A stretch of DNA of 64,000 bases from an uncultured Bacteroidales bacterium (GCA_944322925.1 CALUQM010000002.1:57860-121859); one strand, 5' to 3'; numbered from the stretch's first letter, positions 26,047-36,222 are shown. Notes: generated by a model not told the origin, from the sequence alone. Made by a program: numbers and translations.

Positions 26047-26089
26047 ATCCACAGGTTTTCAACATGGATATCCACAAGGTTTTCAACAT
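26047..26089. repeat. Direct repeat across the mfd start codon
   Basis: ATCCACAGGTTTTCAACAT (26047-26065) recurs as ATCCACAAGGTTTTCAACAT (26070-26089), differing by one inserted A, with a period of about 23-24 bases. The first ATG of mfd lies at the end of copy one. Copy two also contains ATATCCACA, one base off a DnaA box. Confidence 0.6.
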
Positions 26090-29000
26090 TGCTTATATGA
26101 AAATTCAGATTAACGGGAAATCTTCGCTTCTTCTCAGGGAAAGGATGCAGAAAGAAAAAGACATATACTGTTCCGGCCTTTTCCTTTCCGCAAGATGGTT
26201 CGTATTTTCTTCTGTTGCAGAAAAAGGCATGCATCTGATAGTGCTTCCGGACAAGGAATCGGCGGAATACTGCGCGTCGGATCTGTACAATCTGATAGAA
26301 GGCGACAGGGTGTTTTTTCTTCCTGATACGGGAAAAAAGATAGAAAGGAGCAACTACAAGGCATCCCTTGAAGTGCAGAGGACATCGGCCATAGGAAAGA
26401 TTCTTGAAAAAAAAGATGACGGACTTGCCGTAATAGTGTCGTATCCGGAGGCGCTCTGCGAAAAAGTCCCTTCCGGAAAAAAAGTGTCGTCCTCGGTAAT
26501 TTCAGTCAGGACGGGAGAGGAAACGGATTATGACGCCCTGTGCTCGAGACTTGCTTCCGAAGGTTTCGTGAAAACGGATTTCGTATCCGAGCCCGGACAG
26601 TTCGCTGTCAGGGGAGGCATAATAGATGTTTTTTCATTTTCCTTCAACAACCCGTTCAGGATATCGTTTTTCGGAAACGAAGTGGAAAGCATAAGTATCT
26701 TCAACTGCAATACGCAGCTTTCCGAAAGCAGGACGGACAGTGTCGACATATATCCGGAACTTGTAGCTGACGGAGACTGCGATGACGGGGTGGCCGTATC
26801 TTCACTTTTTCCTGAAGACACCCGTATATGGTTCGATTCTTCCGACATGTACGGAAAGGAAGATTTCTTTCAGGATTTCAATGGTTTCAGACGGATTTTC
26901 CTGGATACTCCCCTGTCGCAGCAGGACGCCGTACAGGTATGTTTCGACATTTCCCCGCAGCCTGTTTTCAACAAGAATTTCGAACTGCTTGTAGAGGATA
27001 TAAGGAAAAAGACCGAAGAAGGCTGGAAAATATACATTTTCGGCGAGAAGGAATCGCAGCTGGAACGCCTTAAATCCATACTTTCGCAATATCCTGGAGT
27101 AATCATACCGGAATTCATGTCTGGAAAGAACATACACAGCGGCTTTATAGACAATCAGGACAGGATATGCTGCTATTCCGACCATGAAATCTTCGACAGA
27201 TTCCACAGGGCTGTAATAAGGAGAAGTGTGGAAAAGAGCGAACAGCTGACTCTGAATGACCTTACGTCTTTCAATATAGGGGACTATATCGTACATATAG
27301 ACCACGGTGTAGGAATATTCGGAGGCCTTGTAAGGACAAGGGACGACAAGGGACGGGTGCACGAAGTAGTCAAGCTCCTGTATAAGGACAATGATACTGT
27401 TCTCGTGTCCGTGCATTCCCTCCACAAGATATCGAGGTACAGGTCGAAAGATTCCGAACCTCCGAAAATCCACAAGCTCGGTTCGAAGGCATGGCAGAAT
27501 CTCAAGACCAGCACGAAGAAAAAAGTCAAGGACATAGCCAAGGAACTGATACAGCTTTATGCCAAAAGAAGAAGCGTAAAAGGCTTTGCCTTTTCCCCGG
27601 ACACTTATCTTCAGGAAGAACTCGAATCTTCTTTCATGTATGAGGACACTCCCGATCAGGAAAAAGCCGTCAGGGCGGTCAAAGCTGACATGGAGGCCGA
27701 CTATCCAATGGACAGGCTCGTCTGCGGAGATGTAGGTTTCGGAAAGACGGAAGTGGCGGTAAGGGCCGCATTCAAGGCTGTTGCGGACAGCAAGCAGGTA
27801 GCTGTACTGGTGCCGACCACAATACTTGCACTGCAGCATTACAATACATTCAGAAACAGACTGAAGAACTTTCCGTGCAACATAGAATATGTCAGCAGGC
27901 TGAGAACGGCCAAAGAGATCACCGATATAAGGAAAAGACTCGCATCAGGCAATATAGACATCATAATAGGTACTCATAAACTTATCGGAAGCGGTTTTGA
28001 ATTCAAGGATCTCGGACTTCTCATAATAGACGAGGAACAGAAATTCGGAGTAAGCGCCAAGGAAAAGCTGCGTCAGATGAAAAGTTCCGTAGATACTCTG
28101 ACTCTTACGGCCACGCCGATACCGAGGACTCTGCAGTTTTCGCTTCTCGGAGCAAGGGATCTGTCCATCATCAATACTCCCCCGCCCAACAGGATACCTA
28201 TCCAGACCGAAATAATGCTCTTCGACCATGATGAAATCCGTAAAATAATAGATTACGAACTCGACCGCGGGGGGCAGGTATTCTTCGTGCACAACAAGGT
28301 AGAGGAACTTCCGGCCATATACGACATTCTGCACAGGCTCGAACCCGACATGAAAATATGCGTCGCACATGGCCAGATGGAAGCCAAGACTCTCGAAAAC
28401 AAGATACTCGATTTCATGGAAGGCGATTATGACATGCTTCTGTGTACAACCATAATCGAAAACGGGCTCGACATACCTGATGCCAATACCATAATCATCA
28501 ACCAGGCCCAGAACATAGGTCTGAGCGATCTTCACCAGTTGAGAGGCAGGGTCGGAAGGTCGAACAAAAGGGCTTTCTGCTATCTCATAGTGCCTCCTCT
28601 CGTGTCGATATCGGACGATGCCAGAAGAAGGCTGAAGGCCATTGAAGCGTTTTCGGATCTCGGAAGCGGCTTCAACATAGCCATGCAGGACCTCGATATC
28701 AGAGGGGCGGGAAATCTTCTCGGCGCCGAACAGAGCGGTTTCATATCTGACATGGGGCTCGAGACATACCAGAAAATACTTGCCGAAGCCATGGAAGAGC
28801 TCGGAGTGGAAACCGGAAGCACGGCTGGAAGATCGGACGAATCATACGTATCCGACTGTACCATAGAGACAGATCAGCTTGCCCTGATACCGGACAGTTA
28901 TATCGACGTTACGGCTGAAAAGATAAGAATATACAAGGAGCTGGATTCAACAGGAGACGAAAAGAGTCTCGACAGGTACAGAAGCAGGCTTGAAGACAGG

Positions 29001-29294
29001 TTCGGAAAGATACCCGAGGAGCTCGACCATCTGTTCGACATAGTGAAAATAAGGCAGACGGGCCAGAAACTCGGATTCGAAAAGATCATTATAAAGAACG
29101 GAGTCATGATATGCTTTTTCATATCGAATCCTCTGTCGAAATATTACCGCACCGACAAGTTTTCATCCATATTGGAGAGCATAAACAAGTATCCTTCCAT
29201 ATTCGAACTCAAGCAGAACGACAGCAAACTGAGAATTTTTGTCAAAAAAACGGAAACTCTGTCGAAAGCCCTTTCGATTTTGAAAAAATTATAA
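26064..29294 (+). CDS. mfd: Transcription-repair coupling factor Mfd
   Basis: 1076 residues. Removes RNA polymerase stalled at DNA lesions and recruits UvrA. The N-terminal UvrB-like module includes VRGGIIDVFSFS. The RNA-polymerase-interacting domain follows (IGDYIVHIDHGVGIFGG, about residue 400). The RecG-like helicase has Walker A GDVGFGKTEVAVRAAF, LIIDEEQKFGV, TLTATPIPRTLQ, GRVGRSNKRAFCYL and DIRGAGNLLGAEQSGF. A C-terminal TRCF domain ends the protein. The start is uncertain: 26064 opens MDIHKVFN, while MKIQINGKSS at 26097 is equally plausible and lies past the direct repeat. It leads into coaX 18 bases later. Confidence 0.95.
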   Translation: MDIHKVFNIAYMKIQINGKSSLLLRERMQKEKDIYCSGLFLSARWFVFSSVAEKGMHLIVLPDKESAEYCASDLYNLIEGDRVFFLPDTGKKIERSNYKASLEVQRTSAIGKILEKKDDGLAVIVSYPEALCEKVPSGKKVSSSVISVRTGEETDYDALCSRLASEGFVKTDFVSEPGQFAVRGGIIDVFSFSFNNPFRISFFGNEVESISIFNCNTQLSESRTDSVDIYPELVADGDCDDGVAVSSLFPEDTRIWFDSSDMYGKEDFFQDFNGFRRIFLDTPLSQQDAVQVCFDISPQPVFNKNFELLVEDIRKKTEEGWKIYIFGEKESQLERLKSILSQYPGVIIPEFMSGKNIHSGFIDNQDRICCYSDHEIFDRFHRAVIRRSVEKSEQLTLNDLTSFNIGDYIVHIDHGVGIFGGLVRTRDDKGRVHEVVKLLYKDNDTVLVSVHSLHKISRYRSKDSEPPKIHKLGSKAWQNLKTSTKKKVKDIAKELIQLYAKRRSVKGFAFSPDTYLQEELESSFMYEDTPDQEKAVRAVKADMEADYPMDRLVCGDVGFGKTEVAVRAAFKAVADSKQVAVLVPTTILALQHYNTFRNRLKNFPCNIEYVSRLRTAKEITDIRKRLASGNIDIIIGTHKLIGSGFEFKDLGLLIIDEEQKFGVSAKEKLRQMKSSVDTLTLTATPIPRTLQFSLLGARDLSIINTPPPNRIPIQTEIMLFDHDEIRKIIDYELDRGGQVFFVHNKVEELPAIYDILHRLEPDMKICVAHGQMEAKTLENKILDFMEGDYDMLLCTTIIENGLDIPDANTIIINQAQNIGLSDLHQLRGRVGRSNKRAFCYLIVPPLVSISDDARRRLKAIEAFSDLGSGFNIAMQDLDIRGAGNLLGAEQSGFISDMGLETYQKILAEAMEELGVETGSTAGRSDESYVSDCTIETDQLALIPDSYIDVTAEKIRIYKELDSTGDEKSLDRYRSRLEDRFGKIPEELDHLFDIVKIRQTGQKLGFEKIIIKNGVMICFFISNPLSKYYRTDKFSSILESINKYPSIFELKQNDSKLRIFVKKTETLSKALSILKKL

Positions 29295-29312
29295 GTAATT
29301 TTACGGATTGTT

Positions 29313-30029
29313 ATGGCTAATCTTGTAGTGGATATAGGAAATACCGCCTTGAAGGCTGCCTGGGCCGACGGAATGATTCTGGGAAGGACATTCCGCTATC
29401 AGGGAGAGAGAATAATTGATTTCATTCTTTCTCTTGCCTCCAGAACAAGGCCCGATATTGCCGTGATTTCATCCGTAAGGAAAATTCCCGCTGCTGATAT
29501 GGCCAGACTCGAAAGGATTTGCGGACGCCTGATTGTCATCGACGGGGAAAACAAGGATATATATGCCGGTGAAAAAGTACCTTCGTATCTTTCTCCGGAC
29601 AGATTCGCTTCCCTGACAGCCGCAAAAAACCTTTTCAAGGGGAAAGGATGTACGGTATTCGATTTCGGTACGACTCTGACAGTGGATTTCATGGATGCCG
29701 GCGGCAATTACTCGGGAGGAAACATATCTCCAGGATGCCGTACACGGTTCAAGGCACTGAACAGATATTCGAAATCGCTTCCCCTGCTCGATACTCCGGA
29801 TGTCTTTGAAAACAAGGGAACTTCCCTTGTCTCGTCGGTAGAATCGGGAGTAATGACAGGCATGATGTTCGAACTGGAAGGTTATCTGGACATGAATCCT
29901 GAAAATATAGCTGTTTTTACAGGAGGAGATGCAATTTATTTTGCAAAACGCGTTAAAAAACCCATCTTTGTAGTTTGTAATTTAGTTTTGATGGGATTAG
30001 CTTTAGTGGCCGAAAAATATGTTAGATAA
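29313..30029 (+). CDS. coaX: Type III pantothenate kinase
   Basis: 238 residues. Phosphorylates pantothenate, the first step of coenzyme A synthesis. It begins ANLVVDIGNTALKAAW, the phosphate-binding motif of the acetate kinase/Hsp70 fold. Further on are VFDFGTTLTVDFMDAGGNYSGG and GISPGC-type ISPGCRTRFKALN segments, and TGGDAIYFAK near the end. Length is normal. Its last 11 bases overlap the next gene, which implies coupled translation. Confidence 0.93.
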   Translation: MANLVVDIGNTALKAAWADGMILGRTFRYQGERIIDFILSLASRTRPDIAVISSVRKIPAADMARLERICGRLIVIDGENKDIYAGEKVPSYLSPDRFASLTAAKNLFKGKGCTVFDFGTTLTVDFMDAGGNYSGGNISPGCRTRFKALNRYSKSLPLLDTPDVFENKGTSLVSSVESGVMTGMMFELEGYLDMNPENIAVFTGGDAIYFAKRVKKPIFVVCNLVLMGLALVAEKYVR

Positions 30030-31338
30030 ATTTCGATTAATTTTTGTCATATCTCTACTCTCTTTTGCCAGTCTGTCCGTATCGGCTCAGACAAACGGTT
30101 CGTACGGTGCATATTCCCCGTATTCTGTCTTCGGAATAGGTGAACTGTCGAAAGAAGGTACGGCGTACAATAAAAGCATGGGGGGAGTGGGTATCGCTTC
30201 GAACAGCAGGAGATTCATAAACATAATGAACCCTGCGTCTGTTTCAAACAGGGACAGCTGCTCTTTCATGGCCGATTTCGGACTTCAGCAGAAGAACACC
30301 ATATTCCGTCAGAATGATCTCAGATCCGGAAACAATACCTTCAACATGTACGACTTCGTGATGAGTTTTCCCATATACAAGTCGTCTGCAATGATGGTCG
30401 GCATTACTCCGTTCAGCGATGTCGGTTACAATATCAAACTGAAACAGACCGATCCGGACATAATAGGAAATACCGGAAACATCACGTACAATACCTACGG
30501 GGAAGGCAGCGTGTACCAGCTGTTTGTCGGGGGTGCGGCCACTTTCTGGAAAAGACTTTCGGTAGGGGCCGAAGCAATATACTATTTCGGAACCCTCGAC
30601 AAGGTCTACAACCATGATTTCAGCAATACTTCGTATGCTTCACTGAACAGCGGATACAATCTTCTCGTAAGAGGGTTTACCGGGAAATTCGGACTGCAGT
30701 ACCAGCAGCCTCTCGGAAACGATCTTTTCATGGTTCTCGGAGCCACTTACCGAATGAATACCAACCTTAAAGGTTCCACTACATATTACGAGAACAAGAA
30801 TACTGCGGAAATAGTCGACACCCTCGTCTACAACGAAATGGTCAACGGCAGGGACAACAGACTGAAGATAGCCGGAGAAATAGGAGTAGGGGTTTCCGTC
30901 AGAAAGGGGGAAGACTGGAGCGCCGAGTTCAATTATCTGAGATCAGACTGGAGAAACAGCGGCATGGACAAGTATGAAGGTTACGGCGTGGAAGGCAGTT
31001 CCGTTTTTTCCGCAAGCGTTTCGCAGTCGTTCAGGGCCGGATTTGAATTTGTACCCAACAGAAACGATATCAGGTACTATCTCAGAAGGTGTGCGTACAG
31101 GGTCGGGGCGTATTACGAACAGTCCTATTACAAACTCGACGGCAATACTGTCAATTCCATGGGACTTACCTTCGGAGTCACGCTGCCGGTATTCCGTATG
31201 TACAACGGTCTTACTCTCGGAGTGGACGTAGGGCAGAGAGGAAGCCTGAAGACAAATATGGTAAGGGAAAGATACGTGTCTTTCGTGATAGGTTTCAACA
31301 TATTCGATATATGGTTCCAGAGAATCAGATATCAGTAG
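30019..31338 (+). CDS. Outer-membrane beta-barrel protein, FadL-like type
   Basis: 439 residues. A signal peptide (LIFVISLLSFASLSVSAQ) precedes a stretch GAYSPYSVFGIGELSKEGTA, then SMGGVGIASNSRRFINIMNPAS, which resembles the N-terminal part of FadL/PorV-like barrels. Alternating short beta strands fill the rest, and it ends in IWFQRIRYQ. Substrate and partners are unknown. It sits in a run coaX, barrel protein, TPR-like protein, lptC, PpiD-type foldase; I recall this order as widespread in Bacteroidales, so a role in envelope biogenesis is likely. Overlaps coaX by 11 bases. Confidence 0.8.
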   Translation: MLDKFRLIFVISLLSFASLSVSAQTNGSYGAYSPYSVFGIGELSKEGTAYNKSMGGVGIASNSRRFINIMNPASVSNRDSCSFMADFGLQQKNTIFRQNDLRSGNNTFNMYDFVMSFPIYKSSAMMVGITPFSDVGYNIKLKQTDPDIIGNTGNITYNTYGEGSVYQLFVGGAATFWKRLSVGAEAIYYFGTLDKVYNHDFSNTSYASLNSGYNLLVRGFTGKFGLQYQQPLGNDLFMVLGATYRMNTNLKGSTTYYENKNTAEIVDTLVYNEMVNGRDNRLKIAGEIGVGVSVRKGEDWSAEFNYLRSDWRNSGMDKYEGYGVEGSSVFSASVSQSFRAGFEFVPNRNDIRYYLRRCAYRVGAYYEQSYYKLDGNTVNSMGLTFGVTLPVFRMYNGLTLGVDVGQRGSLKTNMVRERYVSFVIGFNIFDIWFQRIRYQ

Positions 31339-31391
31339 CATAATATTTGAAGTATCGGCTAATCAGGTAATTAGGATAAACTTATTGATAT

Positions 31392-32705
31392 ATGAAAAAA
31401 GGTGTTCTTTTGTTTTTTTCTGTCATTTTCATGTTGGCAGGAGCGAGCGCGGTTTCAGCACAGGGCAAATACGGTGCCGACAGCGCGGAATGTATAAAGT
31501 ATCTGTCTTATTATAACGAATATTATAAGCAGAAAAACTATGATGATGCTCTTCCTAACTGGAGAAAAGCATACTCGTTGTGTCCTCCTACCGCGAATCA
31601 GACCATGCTGATAAACGGTACTTCCCTTTACCGAAGACTTATCAGTCAGAACCGTAACAATACGATTTACGTGGATCAGCTCATAGATACATTGCTGACT
31701 CTCCATGACACCAGAGCGCAGTATTATCCTAAATATGCAGTGACTGCCCTGAACAACAAGGGTCTAGACATGATCAACTATGTAAAGGATGATCCGCAGA
31801 GACTGTATGAGGAGTTCAAGGTAATCATCGAAAAGAACGGAGTCGAAGTAAAGCCTCAGATTCTTCTGTTCCAGCTCAATACCGCATGCCAGCTTTACAG
31901 CAACGGAACCATCCTTCCTGATGACGTCATAACCGAATACAACAATGTCATGAGCCTTCTCGACCAGATGAAGCAGACTTCCGAAATCGAAAAGATCCGT
32001 ACGGACTGCGAAAGCCTTTTCATCGCGAGCAACGTGGCAAGCTGTGACAATCTTATCGCCCTCTTTACCCCGAGGTACGAAGCCAATCCTGATGACCTCC
32101 AGCTCGTTACTACTATTGTAAAGATGCTTTCGACTACCGAGGGATGTACGGACAATGATCTGTTCATGAATGCTGCGAACGCAATGCACAGACTCGATCC
32201 TTCATATACTTCCGCATACTTCCTTTACCGTCTCTATTCTTCGGAGGGAGATGTGGAGAACGCCCTGAAATATATCGATGAAGCCATAGCATATCCTGAG
32301 TCGGACAAGATACAGGATGCCGAGTACGAATATGAGGCTGCAGCCTTCGCTTTCAAGAATTCGCAGAATGCAAAGGCATTCAGCTATGCAATGAAAGCTG
32401 CCGAGAACGACCCTTCGATTGCCGGAAAGGCTTACATGCTTATAGGAACAATCTGGGGATCCCTCGTATGCCAGGGCAATGAAATCGAAAGGAGAGCCCC
32501 TTACTGGGTAGCCGTAGACTATCTCGTAAAGGCAAAGAATGCGGATCCTTCTCTGGCTGAAGAAGCAGACAAACTGATTGCCCAGTATCGTCAGTATTAC
32601 CCGCAGACTGCGGAAGCATTCATGTACAATGTGACTGATGGTGACTCATACACTGTATCCTGCGGTGGAATGCGTGCTGTCACAACGGTCAAGACACAGC
32701 AGTAA
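31392..32705 (+). CDS. Exported TPR-like repeat protein
   Basis: 437 residues with a signal peptide (FSVIFMLAGASAVSAQG). It is helical throughout, with TPR-like helix pairs: YYNEYYKQKNYDDALPNWRKA near residue 40 and SSEGDVENALKYIDEAI near residue 290. The rest diverges from consensus TPR. Periplasmic TPR proteins usually bring other proteins together; its partner is unknown. It lies between the barrel gene and lptC, 6 bases before the latter. The 53 bases upstream show no clear promoter. Confidence 0.82.
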   Translation: MKKGVLLFFSVIFMLAGASAVSAQGKYGADSAECIKYLSYYNEYYKQKNYDDALPNWRKAYSLCPPTANQTMLINGTSLYRRLISQNRNNTIYVDQLIDTLLTLHDTRAQYYPKYAVTALNNKGLDMINYVKDDPQRLYEEFKVIIEKNGVEVKPQILLFQLNTACQLYSNGTILPDDVITEYNNVMSLLDQMKQTSEIEKIRTDCESLFIASNVASCDNLIALFTPRYEANPDDLQLVTTIVKMLSTTEGCTDNDLFMNAANAMHRLDPSYTSAYFLYRLYSSEGDVENALKYIDEAIAYPESDKIQDAEYEYEAAAFAFKNSQNAKAFSYAMKAAENDPSIAGKAYMLIGTIWGSLVCQGNEIERRAPYWVAVDYLVKAKNADPSLAEEADKLIAQYRQYYPQTAEAFMYNVTDGDSYTVSCGGMRAVTTVKTQQ

Positions 32706-32711
32706 TCAGAC

Positions 32712-33374
32712 TTGACTACCAGGTTGAGATACGTTTTTAATGCGGTCGGGAGCAGTCCGAAGACAAGAATCTTATCTTTCTGCGCTGCTCTCGCCGCTTT
32801 CCTTTTGTCTTCGTGCCGGAGCGATCTTGGAACAGCGGAAAAACTGAACCTCGACGAAACTCCCGTGCAGGTCGTGGACAAGATGTTCGTCGTACAGTCC
32901 GAGAACGGAATGCTTCAGATGAGGATGGAAGCGGATGTCATGGAGCGTTACCAGAACGATTCTATGTCGTACGAGCTTTTCCCGAAAGGGCTGGCCGTAT
33001 TCGGTTACAATGAGGAAGGATTGCTCGAGACCGAGATTACCGCTGACAACGGAAGGCACGTCAAGGTCGAAAAGGACGACAGCGAGCAATGGGAAGCATA
33101 CGGCAATGTAGTTGTCAAAAACATACTCAATCAGGAAGTCATGGAGACGGACACCTTGTATTGGGACAGAAAAAACGAGAAAATATTTACGGATTGTTAT
33201 GTGAAACTGTATTCTCCTGACGGTTTTATGCAGGGATACGGCATGGAGTCGGACCAGAGGGCGAGGAACTCTATCATATTGCAGCCATTCGACAGTTATG
33301 GCGTAATTGTGCAGGACAGCACCGAAGTCAGGATAGATTCCGTGAATTTTATAGGCCCTTTGATAAAAAAATAG
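32712..33374 (+). CDS. lptC: LPS export protein LptC (lipoprotein form)
   Basis: 220 residues from a TTG start at 32712; another TTG lies at 32724, and no in-frame ATG precedes the signal. A hydrophobic stretch ends in AFLLSSCRSD, giving a lipoprotein signal; E. coli LptC has a membrane anchor instead. The body has the LptC/OstA pattern: DETPVQVVDKMF, LQMRMEADVMERY and LETEITADNGRH, then a VVVKNILNQEVMETDTLYW strand and DGFMQGYGMESD. LptC passes lipopolysaccharide from LptBFG to LptA. The 77 bases after it carry a weak -7 match (TATCTTCG, 33397-33404). Confidence 0.88.
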   Translation: MTTRLRYVFNAVGSSPKTRILSFCAALAAFLLSSCRSDLGTAEKLNLDETPVQVVDKMFVVQSENGMLQMRMEADVMERYQNDSMSYELFPKGLAVFGYNEEGLLETEITADNGRHVKVEKDDSEQWEAYGNVVVKNILNQEVMETDTLYWDRKNEKIFTDCYVKLYSPDGFMQGYGMESDQRARNSIILQPFDSYGVIVQDSTEVRIDSVNFIGPLIKK

Positions 33375-33451
33375 TCCAAGATTCAACTAAAATTGCTATC
33401 TTCGCGCTCCAATAACAATTATTAAAGCTATAAATTAAAACTATTTATAAA

Positions 33452-35551
33452 ATGGCGGTTCTTGAAAAAATACGCGTTAAGTTCGGAATCCTGATTTCAG
33501 TCGTGATTGCACTTGCACTGCTGTCCTTTATCATAGATCCGAACACTATCAGCCAGGTGGCTAACTCGATGTCATCCGAATACCGTGTAGGCAAGATAAA
33601 CGGAAATGCCGTATCGTACCAGGATTTCGACAAAGAGCTCAATGATCAGAACAGGATATTCGAGATCATGTACAGAAGGAATGCCAGTTCCGACCAGGAA
33701 ATGGATTATGTCAGGAATATGGCATGGCAGAATTTCGTAGACAGGTACATGTTCCTTCCTAATGCAAAGAAAGCAGGCATACAGGTAGGCGATGCGGAAC
33801 TTGTGGATCTGTGCTCAGGAAACATGGTTTCCCCTATGGTTTCCCAGCTGTTCGTGGACGAGACGGGAGCGTTTTCCACCGAAATGCTCGACAATTTCAT
33901 CAAGAATATGAAATACGACCAGTCCGGGCAGTCGCAGATGATATGGAAATATATCCAGAACACTGTTCTCACGAGCCAGTACTATACAAAATACAACAGT
34001 CTCTTCACTGACAGCGACTTCATCAATCCTCTGATGATGACCAACGAGATAGCCGACAACAACAATTCGGTCAATGTCGAGTTCATAATGCTTCCTTACG
34101 GTTATCAGAGAGATTCCACTATCGAAGTGTCTGATTCGGAAATAAGGGCTTACTACAAGAAGCACAAGAAGCTGTACAGACAGTCCGTGGAAACGAGGGA
34201 TATAGAATACGTCGTGTATGAAGTGAAGCCTTCGGAGACCGACATAGCCGATGCCAACGACAAGGTTGTCAAGGTTTATGACGAATTTACATCCACTGAG
34301 AATGTCAGGAATTTCCTCATGAAGAATTCCGACAGGCAGTATGTGGACGAATGGTACGGCAAGGGAGAACTCAGGACCGTATTTACAGGTATCGATGATT
34401 TCGTATTCGATGCCGGCAACAAGACTGGTGCCGTTTCCCCTGTCCTTACCAAGGACAATACGTTCTATGTGGCAAGGATTATGGATTCTGCCATGATTCC
34501 TGATTCGGTATTTGTCAAAGGCATCCTTCTCCAGGGCGTGCAGACCGATCTTGCAGACAGCCTTCTCAATGTCATCAGGACAGGCAAGGACAGCTTCGAG
34601 AATGTAGCGGCCCAGTATTCGGCCCTCAATAATCCTCAGGCCGCGGAAGTCGGGGATTACGGCTGGATGACCAAGAATTCGATCTATCCTGGTATGGAGT
34701 CCGTATTTACGGCAAAGACAGGAAATCTCTATATCATCGACACTCAGTACGGAAAACATATTGTCAAGGTTACCGACAGGACCGAACCCGTATTGAAGAA
34801 GAAAGTGGCCATACTTGAAAAAGAGGCACTTCCGAGCGGAAATACTATCAATGACTATTATGTGCAGGCAAATGCCCTTGCTACAAAGGCTGACGGCAAA
34901 TACGAGAATCTCGTGAAGACAGTCGACGAGGAAGGTCTTGCATTGCTTACGAGAAATGCTCTCCGTGACGGCGACGAGAACATAGGTTCTATCGATGACA
35001 GGACCAAGGAAATTTCGAAATGGGCTTTCGATGCAAGAGAAGGCAAGGTTTCCAATGTCCTGAATATCAATAACGACTACTATGTAGTGGCTGCCCTGAA
35101 GAAAGTGCACAAGAAAGGCTATATTCCTGTCGAGGAAGTGGCTTCCAGCATCAATTCGATACTGTATGCCGAAAAACTCGGAGAAAAGAAGGCTGCTGAA
35201 GTAGCTGAAAAGATAGCAGGTCTCGGCTCGATGGAAGCCATCGCCGACAGCCTCGGAACAAGTGTAAGCACAAGAGAGCACATTTCATTCTCTTCCTACA
35301 TGAACCAGGGTCTCGATCCTAAGTTCATAGGTGCTGTTTCCGTTGCTGAAGAAGGAGTGATTTCCGCTCCGCTTGCAGGAAGCATAGGAGTCTATGTCTA
35401 CAAGGTTACCGCACGCGAATCCGGAGCATCATTCACTGAAGATGACGTAAAGAGCAGGGCAGCGCAGATGTCATACTATGACACCCAGTCTCTTATCCCT
35501 GTGATGATGCAGGATGCGAAAGTGGAAGACAACCGCGCAAGGTTCTTTTAA
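33452..35551 (+). CDS. PpiD/SurA-type peptidylprolyl isomerase, membrane-anchored
   Basis: 699 residues. A periplasmic foldase for outer-membrane proteins. A single N-terminal membrane segment (GILISVVIALALLSFIID) anchors it. The SurA-like N-terminal chaperone domain follows (VGKINGNAVSYQDFDKELND, a fold repeated in this family). One or two parvulin domains lie in the middle: the first contains the FENVAAQYSALNNPQAAEVGDYGWM pattern and ends with GKHIVKVTDRTE. The C-terminal third is a further helical part. It is 77 bases after lptC, and its stop overlaps the next start by one base. Confidence 0.9.
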   Translation: MAVLEKIRVKFGILISVVIALALLSFIIDPNTISQVANSMSSEYRVGKINGNAVSYQDFDKELNDQNRIFEIMYRRNASSDQEMDYVRNMAWQNFVDRYMFLPNAKKAGIQVGDAELVDLCSGNMVSPMVSQLFVDETGAFSTEMLDNFIKNMKYDQSGQSQMIWKYIQNTVLTSQYYTKYNSLFTDSDFINPLMMTNEIADNNNSVNVEFIMLPYGYQRDSTIEVSDSEIRAYYKKHKKLYRQSVETRDIEYVVYEVKPSETDIADANDKVVKVYDEFTSTENVRNFLMKNSDRQYVDEWYGKGELRTVFTGIDDFVFDAGNKTGAVSPVLTKDNTFYVARIMDSAMIPDSVFVKGILLQGVQTDLADSLLNVIRTGKDSFENVAAQYSALNNPQAAEVGDYGWMTKNSIYPGMESVFTAKTGNLYIIDTQYGKHIVKVTDRTEPVLKKKVAILEKEALPSGNTINDYYVQANALATKADGKYENLVKTVDEEGLALLTRNALRDGDENIGSIDDRTKEISKWAFDAREGKVSNVLNINNDYYVVAALKKVHKKGYIPVEEVASSINSILYAEKLGEKKAAEVAEKIAGLGSMEAIADSLGTSVSTREHISFSSYMNQGLDPKFIGAVSVAEEGVISAPLAGSIGVYVYKVTARESGASFTEDDVKSRAAQMSYYDTQSLIPVMMQDAKVEDNRARFF

Positions 35552-36222
35552 TGAAAAAATATCTGCTGATTCTGGCCGCAATTTCGTTTTCTGCGATATC
35601 TCTTTCCGCACAGAACGATGCGGCCGGGGATTGGGCGCAGTTCGGAAGATATGCCGCAGCCAATTCCGAGGTCGATGAAAAGCCTTATGCCGTCCTCATG
35701 GGAGATTCCATAACCGATGGCTGGGACGGAAAGGACCCTGAATTCCTTGAAGAAAACAATATTCTCTGCAGGGGAATTTCAGGTCAGAATTCATCGCAGA
35801 TGCTTGTAAGGTTCAGGCAGGATGTGATAGATCTCGATCCCAAGTACGTGGTAATCCTTGCCGGAACGAATGATATCGCCTGCAATGGAGGCTATATCTC
35901 TCATGAACATATCATGGATAATCTCAAATCAATGTGTGAACTTGCCAGGGCGCACAAAATCAGGCCTGTTCTCTGTTCCGTCACGCCATCGGTCCAGTTC
36001 TGGTGGAGGAAAAGCATTACCGGCGTTTCCGACAAGATACTCAGGCTGAATGAAATGATAAAGGCTTATGCGGAGGAAAAGAGGATTCCGTATGTCGATT
36101 ATTATTCTGCTCTGGCGGATGAAAACGGGGCATTGCCTGCAGAATATTCGGATGACGGAGTACATCCCAATACGGCAGCTTACAAAGTAATGGAACCTCT
36201 GCTTCTGAAAGTCTTGAAATAG
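35551..36222 (+). CDS. Exported SGNH/GDSL-family hydrolase
   Basis: 223 residues with a signal peptide (LLILAAISFSAISLSAQ). SGNH blocks are present: GDSITDGW (block I, catalytic serine), RGISGQNSSQML (block II, Gly), AGTNDIA (block III, Asn) and DGVHPN (block V, Asp/His). It is most like the Bacteroidota acylhydrolases of the acetylhydrolase/lysophospholipase type. The substrate is open; an acetylated glycan is likely for many relatives. Its ATG overlaps the ppiD-type stop (TAATGA), so it is coupled to that gene, although it lies next to the PUL as well. A hairpin at its 3' end separates it from the convergent GH2 gene. Confidence 0.9.
   Translation: MKKYLLILAAISFSAISLSAQNDAAGDWAQFGRYAAANSEVDEKPYAVLMGDSITDGWDGKDPEFLEENNILCRGISGQNSSQMLVRFRQDVIDLDPKYVVILAGTNDIACNGGYISHEHIMDNLKSMCELARAHKIRPVLCSVTPSVQFWWRKSITGVSDKILRLNEMIKAYAEEKRIPYVDYYSALADENGALPAEYSDDGVHPNTAAYKVMEPLLLKVLK

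Noticed and set aside
33815-35281. A 488-codon open frame antisense to the PpiD-type gene
   Set aside because: Antisense to a clear foldase with signal and parvulin motifs; composition looks like a codon-bias shadow.
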